Origin: Orthonyx spaldingii
Taxonomy: Eukaryota > Chordata > Aves > Passeriformes > Orthonychidae
Direction: 5' to 3'
DNA: 64,000 nt
NCBI GenBank assembly: GCA_013397795.1
Contig: VZTJ01006074.1
Coordinates: 1,155,529-1,219,528, forward strand
This document shows positions 59,701-64,000 of the stretch, one piece after another (within the stretch, counting starts at the first letter, position 1; every line of letters begins with the position of its first letter). The position numbers and the translations under genes were made by a program. The notes under the pieces are model-generated. The model was not told where the DNA came from and searched no databases. It worked only from the letters and a program-made list of their open reading frames with translations.

Positions 59701-62378
59701 TAGTTTCATAAGGAAACAAAAAGAGCTGAGAGATTCTATCTTCCTTCAAGAGGAAGGTGTTTTCAAAGTTATTTTTCGTAATTGTGAATCAGAAATTCAT
59801 CTGTCTGGCCAGCTTTTCTGTTTAGTTATATAACTAAAGGGCATATTTGACCAGCTTTTTCAGCAATATTCTGGGAGGCAACACATGCATGGCACAGGAA
59901 CTACTTCCATTTGTACTCATCATCAGTTTGCAGATACACACAAATAGATGAGGCCTCTACAGATACACCACACATTCCAGAAATACAGCTATGCTGTGTA
60001 GGGCACAAAGAAATGAAGCTTGGTGTTCCTCAGCAGATGCTTCCCTGAGAAAGATATAAATTGTTAAGGGATTAGTAAAATGTGATAATCCCGGATATAC
60101 AAGGAATATTTTGGTTTTTTCTCAGTGGACTTTTTCTTCTGAGTGGCCCAGTGGGTTGCCGGTTGGATATCTCCATTGCAATTGCAGCAAGTATTTTGCA
60201 ATGCATAGGCAATTCCTTGTGGAACATTTTCAGCGCTCTCAGAGGCACAAAAGAGCACTGTGGCTGTACTGTCAGCAGTAAAGGTCTCTTACTGCAGTTT
60301 ATATCTACTCGTAAATTTTTTAAACCTAATACATTTCAAAGTCTTTGGAATGAAGACGTATTGATGTGTGAAATTCCACTTAATAGCTCTCTCACTAGAA
60401 ACACGAAAAAGTGCAAACCAAGGAAAATCCTGTCAGTTTTAACAGTGGACACAGAAGGAAAAACCTGATTCAGGGACAGGGGTAACTGCATTTCTGTATC
60501 TCAAGGATATCTATATTGTTTGGAAAAAGTTTCTAACAATCCATTATACCTACTTATTCTTGCTATTTATGTAAAAATATTCCACTCCTATTTTATACAC
60601 CATTGCTTAACACTTGCTTAACTTTAGTTATGACTCATGCCAATGATTCATGAAAAATTAGACACTTGAATCTCTCTCTTTTTTTGCAAAGATACTTAAA
60701 AGAAAAAGATACAGCTGTCCCAGAATAGAGTGGAAAACCTCAGGGAGCACTGTGGTGATAATAGAGTAATTGTTCTTAATCATTATATATCAGCTTTGAA
60801 ACTTGATTGAAATATTTAAATATGCAATTAAATGACCTCATCATGTATCAATGTTTGTAGGCATAACAGTACAAATTTTAGCATTCTTGGGTCTGAAATG
60901 TAAGTCACTCAGTACTGTTGATGGTATTTTTGTTCTAACAAGTAAAATCTGTCTTGTTATTCTCTGAAGGCTTCCTTGAACAAGGCTTGTTAGTCAAGGA
61001 TGAGAAGAAATTACGAGAACATTATACCAAAACTATACAGTTTAAACTGGACGTGATGTCTCTTCTGCCAACGGACCTGGCATATTTCAAGTTTGGTTTG
61101 AACTACCCTGAGCTCCGATTTAACCGCTTGCTGAGGATCGCTCGGCTCTTTGAGTTTTTTGACCGTACCGAGACTAGGACAAATTATCCAAACATGTTCC
61201 GTATTGGAAATCTTGTGCTATACATTCTTATCATCATCCACTGGAACGCGTGTATATACTTCGCGATATCGAAGGTGATTGGGTTTGGAACCGACTCCTG
61301 GGTATATCCCAACGTGTCTGTTCCAGAGTATGCACGTCTGTCCAGGAAGTACATTTACAGTCTGTACTGGTCAACGCTCACGCTGACAACCATTGGAGAA
61401 ACACCGCCCCCGGTGAAAGATGAGGAGTATCTCTTCGTGGTCATCGACTTCCTGGTGGGTGTGCTCATCTTTGCTACCATTGTCGGTAACGTCGGCTCCA
61501 TGATTTCCAACATGAATGCTTCCAGGGCAGAGTTCCAGGCCAAAGTGGATTCCATTAAACAGTACATGCAATTCCGAAAAGTGACTAAGGATTTGGAAGC
61601 TAGGGTTATTAAGTGGTTTGATTACCTCTGGACCAACAAGAAAACAGTGGATGAGAAGGAAGTTCTCAAAAATCTGCCTGACAAGTTGAAGGCTGAAATT
61701 GCCATCAATGTCCATTTGGACACGCTGAAGAAAGTGCGTATATTCCAGGATTGTGAAGCTGGACTTCTCGTTGAGCTGGTGCTGAAACTGAAACCTACGG
61801 TTTTCAGTCCTGGGGACTACATTTGCAAAAAAGGAGATATCGGAAGAGAAATGTACATTATCAAAGAGGGAAAATTGGCTGTGGTGGCAGATGATGGCAT
61901 AACCCAATTTGTAGTCCTAAGCGATGGCAGCTACTTTGGTGAAATCAGCATCCTAAACATCAAAGGTAGCAAATCTGGCAACAGGAGGACAGCCAACATT
62001 AGGAGTATTGGTTATTCTGATTTGTTCTGCTTGTCTAAGGATGATTTAATGGAAGCCCTCACAGAATATCCAGAAGCCAAAAAGGCTCTGGAAGAGAAAG
62101 GACGTCAAATTCTGATGAAAGACAATTTAATAGATGAGGAGGCAGCAAAAGCAGGAGCTGACCCAAAAGACTTGGAAGAAAAAATAGGACGACTTGAAGT
62201 AGCTCTGGATGCACTGCAGACTAGGTTTGCGAGGCTCTTGGCAGAATACACCTCATCTCAACAAAAGGTGAAACAGAGACTTGCCAGAGTAGAAACCCGA
62301 GTGAAAAAATATGGTAGTGGCAGCTTATCAGTTGCAGAAGCAGAGGCTGAAAAACCTGAGGAGGAGAAAAAGCAGTAA
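44678..62378 (+). CDS. CNGA3: CNGA3, cone cGMP-gated cation channel alpha subunit (complete coding region)
   Basis: Pore-forming alpha subunit of the cone photoreceptor cyclic-nucleotide-gated channel. It sits in the outer-segment plasma membrane, normally with CNGB3, and conducts Na+/Ca2+ when cGMP binds. Coding exons: 44678-44778, 48412-48528, 49965-50144, 51725-51778, 55478-55609, 56689-56796, 57671-57777 and 60970-62378. Phases agree throughout, giving 735 residues from ATG (context gcaaaATGG) to TAA. Features seen: a Lys/Glu-rich segment (151-195), S1 about 213-230, S2 242-262, S3 about 291-308, S4 about 314-332 with repeated Arg, S5 345-367, a pore with TTIGETPPP (406-414, Glu410), S6 420-445, C-linker, cGMP-binding domain about 545-645 with R606/T607 and D651 (equivalents of the ligand-contact residues in CNGA1), and a C-terminal coiled coil about 665-712. 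CNGA1 is the main alternative; the N-terminus MAKINTQ and the FDRTETRTNYPNMFRIGN stretch favour CNGA3. Confidence 0.96.
44779..48411 (+). other. CNGA3 intron 1 (between coding exons 1 and 2)
   Basis: AT-rich intron containing one probable ancient repeat (see 47350). The 127-codon frame at 44970-45353 has no recognisable character. Confidence 0.6.
47350..47585 (-). repeat. Probable ancient CR1-type LINE fragment
   Basis: The order of tgactagtccagtatccttt, a ggcaatttctccaggaag region, tctcccagcattcagctcaag, and a gaatatctgttccatgagtt segment follows the reversed 3' end of an old sauropsid CR1 lineage as I remember it. It is well diverged. Confidence 0.42.
48412..48528 (+). CDS. CNGA3: CNGA3 coding exon 2 (N-terminal, symmetric 2-2)
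   Basis: A 117-nt exon after gtttttgcag, with donor gcaag|gtaaca. It encodes THSLCEDASSELQGVISVEG, then GHIPESQTSSFTGRGAMA. The SSFTGRGAMAR end aligns with the remembered mammalian SFTGQGIAR segment. Confidence 0.88.
49965..50144 (+). CDS. CNGA3: CNGA3 coding exon 3 (N-terminal, symmetric 2-2)
   Basis: A 180-nt exon between ttccgtgcag and aacag|gtaaga. It encodes LSRFVLSVRSWATRHLHHED, then QRPDSFLERIRGPELVEVST, then RQSNIRSFLGARERPGGGN. In mammals the corresponding [20 protein letters not shown] region is also cytoplasmic and N-terminal; I recall it as part of the segment subject to alternative splicing. Confidence 0.88.
51725..51778 (+). CDS. CNGA3: CNGA3 coding exon 4 (54-nt cassette)
   Basis: A 54-nt exon after ttgcttgcag, with donor gaaga|gtaagt. 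It reads SHWPLARFNVNFSNNTNE. From memory it corresponds to the 18-residue SAWPLAKCNTNTSNNTEE exon that is alternatively spliced in human CNGA3. Skipping it leaves the frame intact. Confidence 0.86.
51779..55477 (+). other. CNGA3 intron between coding exons 4 and 5
   Basis: A 3.7-kb AT-rich intron. No gene, RNA or recognisable repeat was found. Confidence 0.6.
55478..55609 (+). CDS. CNGA3: CNGA3 coding exon 5 (Lys/Glu/Asp-rich)
   Basis: A 132-nt exon between tgttgtacag and ggaaga|gtaagt. It encodes 44 residues made almost entirely of K, E and D (for example KKEEKKDVKEEKKEDKKEEK, later KKDGKKDDKKKE). The coding strand is nearly pure purine. It resembles the charged N-terminal segment of CNGA1 and is much longer than the short EEEKKTKKKD segment I remember in mammalian CNGA3. 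It lies just before the first membrane segment. Confidence 0.86.
56689..56796 (+). CDS. CNGA3: CNGA3 coding exon 6 (S1)
   Basis: A 108-nt exon from tactttccag to gtgcag|gtatgg. It encodes PKKEVFVVDPSSNLYYNWLT, then IIAAPVFYNWCMLVC, covering the conserved pre-S1 VVDPSSN motif and membrane segment S1. Confidence 0.93.
57671..57777 (+). CDS. CNGA3: CNGA3 coding exon 7 (S2)
   Basis: A 107-nt exon from gtttctttag to agaacag|gtgagt. It encodes ACFDELQMDHVKMWLFLDYL, then SDVVYVIDMFVRFRT, covering S2 and the S2-S3 linker start. The leftover G joins GC at 60970 to make Gly267. Confidence 0.93.
57778..60969 (+). other. CNGA3 last intron
   Basis: A 3.2-kb intron before the large terminal exon. Frames of 120-128 codons (59224-59592 minus, 60082-60468 plus) have no domain, start context or codon character. 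A (TTTA)n run lies near 58830-58852. Confidence 0.6.
60970..62378 (+). CDS. CNGA3: CNGA3 terminal coding exon (S3 to C-terminus)
   Basis: A single large exon (1,409 coding bases) starting after ttctctgaag and ending at TAA 62376-62378. It carries S3-S6, the pore, the C-linker, the cyclic-nucleotide-binding domain and the coiled coil, which are the parts that define the channel. The ATG at 60954 lies in the intron and is not used. The exon is GC-richer than the flanking introns and uninterrupted, with the pore Glu, the R/T cGMP contacts and the selectivity Asp all present, so the gene appears intact. An NVS sequon (Asn381) lies between S5 and the pore, a plausible extracellular glycosylation site. 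Confidence 0.97.
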
Positions 62379-62820
62379 TGGAGTATTTATATTTCCTCAT
62401 TTATTGGAGAAAGTTGAAGCACTGAAAGCCATAAATATATGTAAATATGTGTGTGCATACATAGACATAATTATTTTTATATGAACTCACGAGAATGATT
62501 TTTAGCATTTTTAACTGAAGCAGTATTTTCTTGTAAATAGAACCCTGTCACCTTCTTCTTGGGGGGAGATTTGGTCTGGCACTTGGGTATTTTTTGTACT
62601 GAGAGTGGGTTTCTTAAAAGTCATGCTCAGAATGTCTGTTGTGTTTGGTACCTGTAGGTCTTGACACATTGTCTCTTCCTGCACATCATGCATTAAGAAG
62701 GCATTGTATATGAAGTAGAAGGGATTAATTTCTTTCCTTTTTAAGAACTTAAAAAATATTTATAGGGTACCCTGCTCTAACTTGCTACCTTAGTAGCTGA
62801 TTAAATGCATGGATGGATAT
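62379..62820 (+). terminator. CNGA3: CNGA3 3' UTR with weak polyadenylation signal
   Basis: Non-coding AT-rich sequence after the stop codon. I see no AATAAA downstream within the window; the best candidate is ATTAAA at 62800-62805. The true UTR may be longer. Confidence 0.4.
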
Positions 62821-64000
62821 CTGGGTTTCTCAAAATCTTTGTTCTTTCACAGTCTGGGCAAACAGTTGGATGACAGCTAAGCAGTGTTAGGAACCTGGCC
62901 ATTGCAGTGCACCCTGCACGTGTATGAAACAGTCATACATCCGGATGCTTTAGTCTGATTCTCTCTCATGAGCTGGGCTCTGCATAAAAGACCACGCTGA
63001 CAGAGTAGCAGTGCTCATTCATGTCCCTTCTGGCAGGGTCCATGACAGCCTTTACTGTTCTGCAACTGCTTCACCAGGGGAGAGAGTGGGGGAATCCTCC
63101 CTTTTATTTTTCTTCACCCAGTTCCATCCCCACCGGTAAAACCCTCACTTGGAAAGGAGTCCCCTAAAGCTCGCTGGTGGAAGGCGTCTGGGGCAATACG
63201 GCTTCAGCAAACCTGGGAAGAGAAAAGAGGGCCCTGGTGTGTTCAGCTCCCGTATGTAGAGTCCTGAGTGAACTCCCTGGCAAGTGGGCAGTCCCCAAGG
63301 GAGGCTACTGAGAAATCCCGTGAGATGGCAGGGCAGGCTGTCCCTGCCTGCCAGGCAGCTTGCTTCCACAGCAGGGTTTCTGGAAGGCAGGGAGAACAAG
63401 CCCTGTGTTGCAAAGTCTTTCCAGTCACTTAGGCCTATGTTTTCTTTAATTTTTTTAAGGATGTCTACGCCATCTCCTTTTGCTGTTTGCTGTCATCTTT
63501 TCTCCAAAGTAATTGTCACACTACCATGTTTCCATTAGTTAGGGAGAATGCAGAAGACAGTAGCTTTCATTTTTTGCTGTACAGTATTTTGCTGTCATGC
63601 AACTTTCCCTGTGTTACTTTCATCCTCCTGTATCTCACTGGCTTTTGAAAAGTATCAAGTAGCAGAGGCTGTTCAGCATGTATGGCATGGGATCCTCCAG
63701 TGGCAATAGGTATTACTATGGGCAGTGCTCTGACTTTCAGTTGTCCTCAGCCCTGACTTATGACAGCATCTGGGATTGATGGCCTGTTGGAAAATTGGTG
63801 AGAAACCCACTGGTTAAACTGGGTGGTAGTGGAATGAAAAGAGACAGTTCTGCTGAACTGAGTAACAACTGCTCAGACTAAGCCGTCGTCTCCAAGCAAG
63901 CAGCTGTCCCCTTCTATTGACACTTCTGAGCCTGGTGAGGGAGCCAAATCTGTCAGTGATTAAGGAATCAGGCTTTGACAGCAACTCTGGCAAAGGGGTC
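62821..64000. other. CNGA3 downstream flank, nothing recognised
   Basis: No coding exon, RNA gene or repeat was recognised. The short frames at 63.1-63.5 kb show no protein character. It may be distal 3' UTR or intergenic. Confidence 0.45.

Noticed and set aside
60082..60468. 128-codon frame in the last CNGA3 intron
   Set aside because: No domain. The flanking CNGA3 exons join in frame without it.
1..64000. CRISPR arrays, operons, prophage, bacterial mobile elements, tRNA or rRNA genes
   Set aside because: The sequence is vertebrate nuclear DNA with introns and CR1 LINEs. No spaced repeat array or structural RNA gene was seen on reading.

Overview
The window looks like bird nuclear DNA. It is AT-rich with long introns, and every recognisable interspersed repeat is of avian type: 5'-truncated CR1 LINE copies ending in the (ATTCTATG)-like 3' terminus, and fragments of an LTR family I recognise from bird genomes. 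I see no mammalian SINEs. The assembled CNGA3 reading frame is 735 codons, the length I recall for the chicken cone channel. I cannot name the species.

Layout. (1) 1-14,560 holds the 3' end of VWA3B on the + strand. Eight coding exons (2630-14364) join in one uninterrupted frame of 361 residues, including a DUF4537 (Tudor-like) region and a lysine-rich tail, followed by a short 3' UTR with AATAAA at 14544. (2) 14,560-44,646 is a 30-kb intergenic stretch with no supported protein gene. It holds a (TATACA)n microsatellite at 16.8 kb, CR1 copies at 27.2, 29.6, 32.0 and 41.9 kb, two copies of one LTR family (about 32.9 and 40.1-40.9 kb), and an isolated GC/CpG-rich island (34.48-35.66 kb) broken by a 452-base assembly gap. 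(3) 44,647-62,378 is a complete CNGA3 coding region, + strand, in eight coding exons, with 3' UTR and downstream flank to the window end. I recall VWA3B followed by CNGA3 on the same strand in mammals as well, so the synteny supports both names.

How the genes relate: CNGA3 encodes the cGMP-gated cation channel alpha subunit of cone photoreceptors. VWA3B is a neighbour of poorly known function; nothing here indicates that the two work together.

I found no convincing undescribed system. The best leads are the run of five consecutive phase-2 symmetric exons encoding the cytoplasmic N-terminus of CNGA3, the strongly expanded Lys/Glu/Asp exon inside that run, the orphan CpG island with missing sequence, and a 32-nt VWA3B micro-exon with a competing donor that would create a stop. 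Exon limits come from reading splice consensus and phase by eye; family assignments come from remembered protein and repeat families, not from a search.
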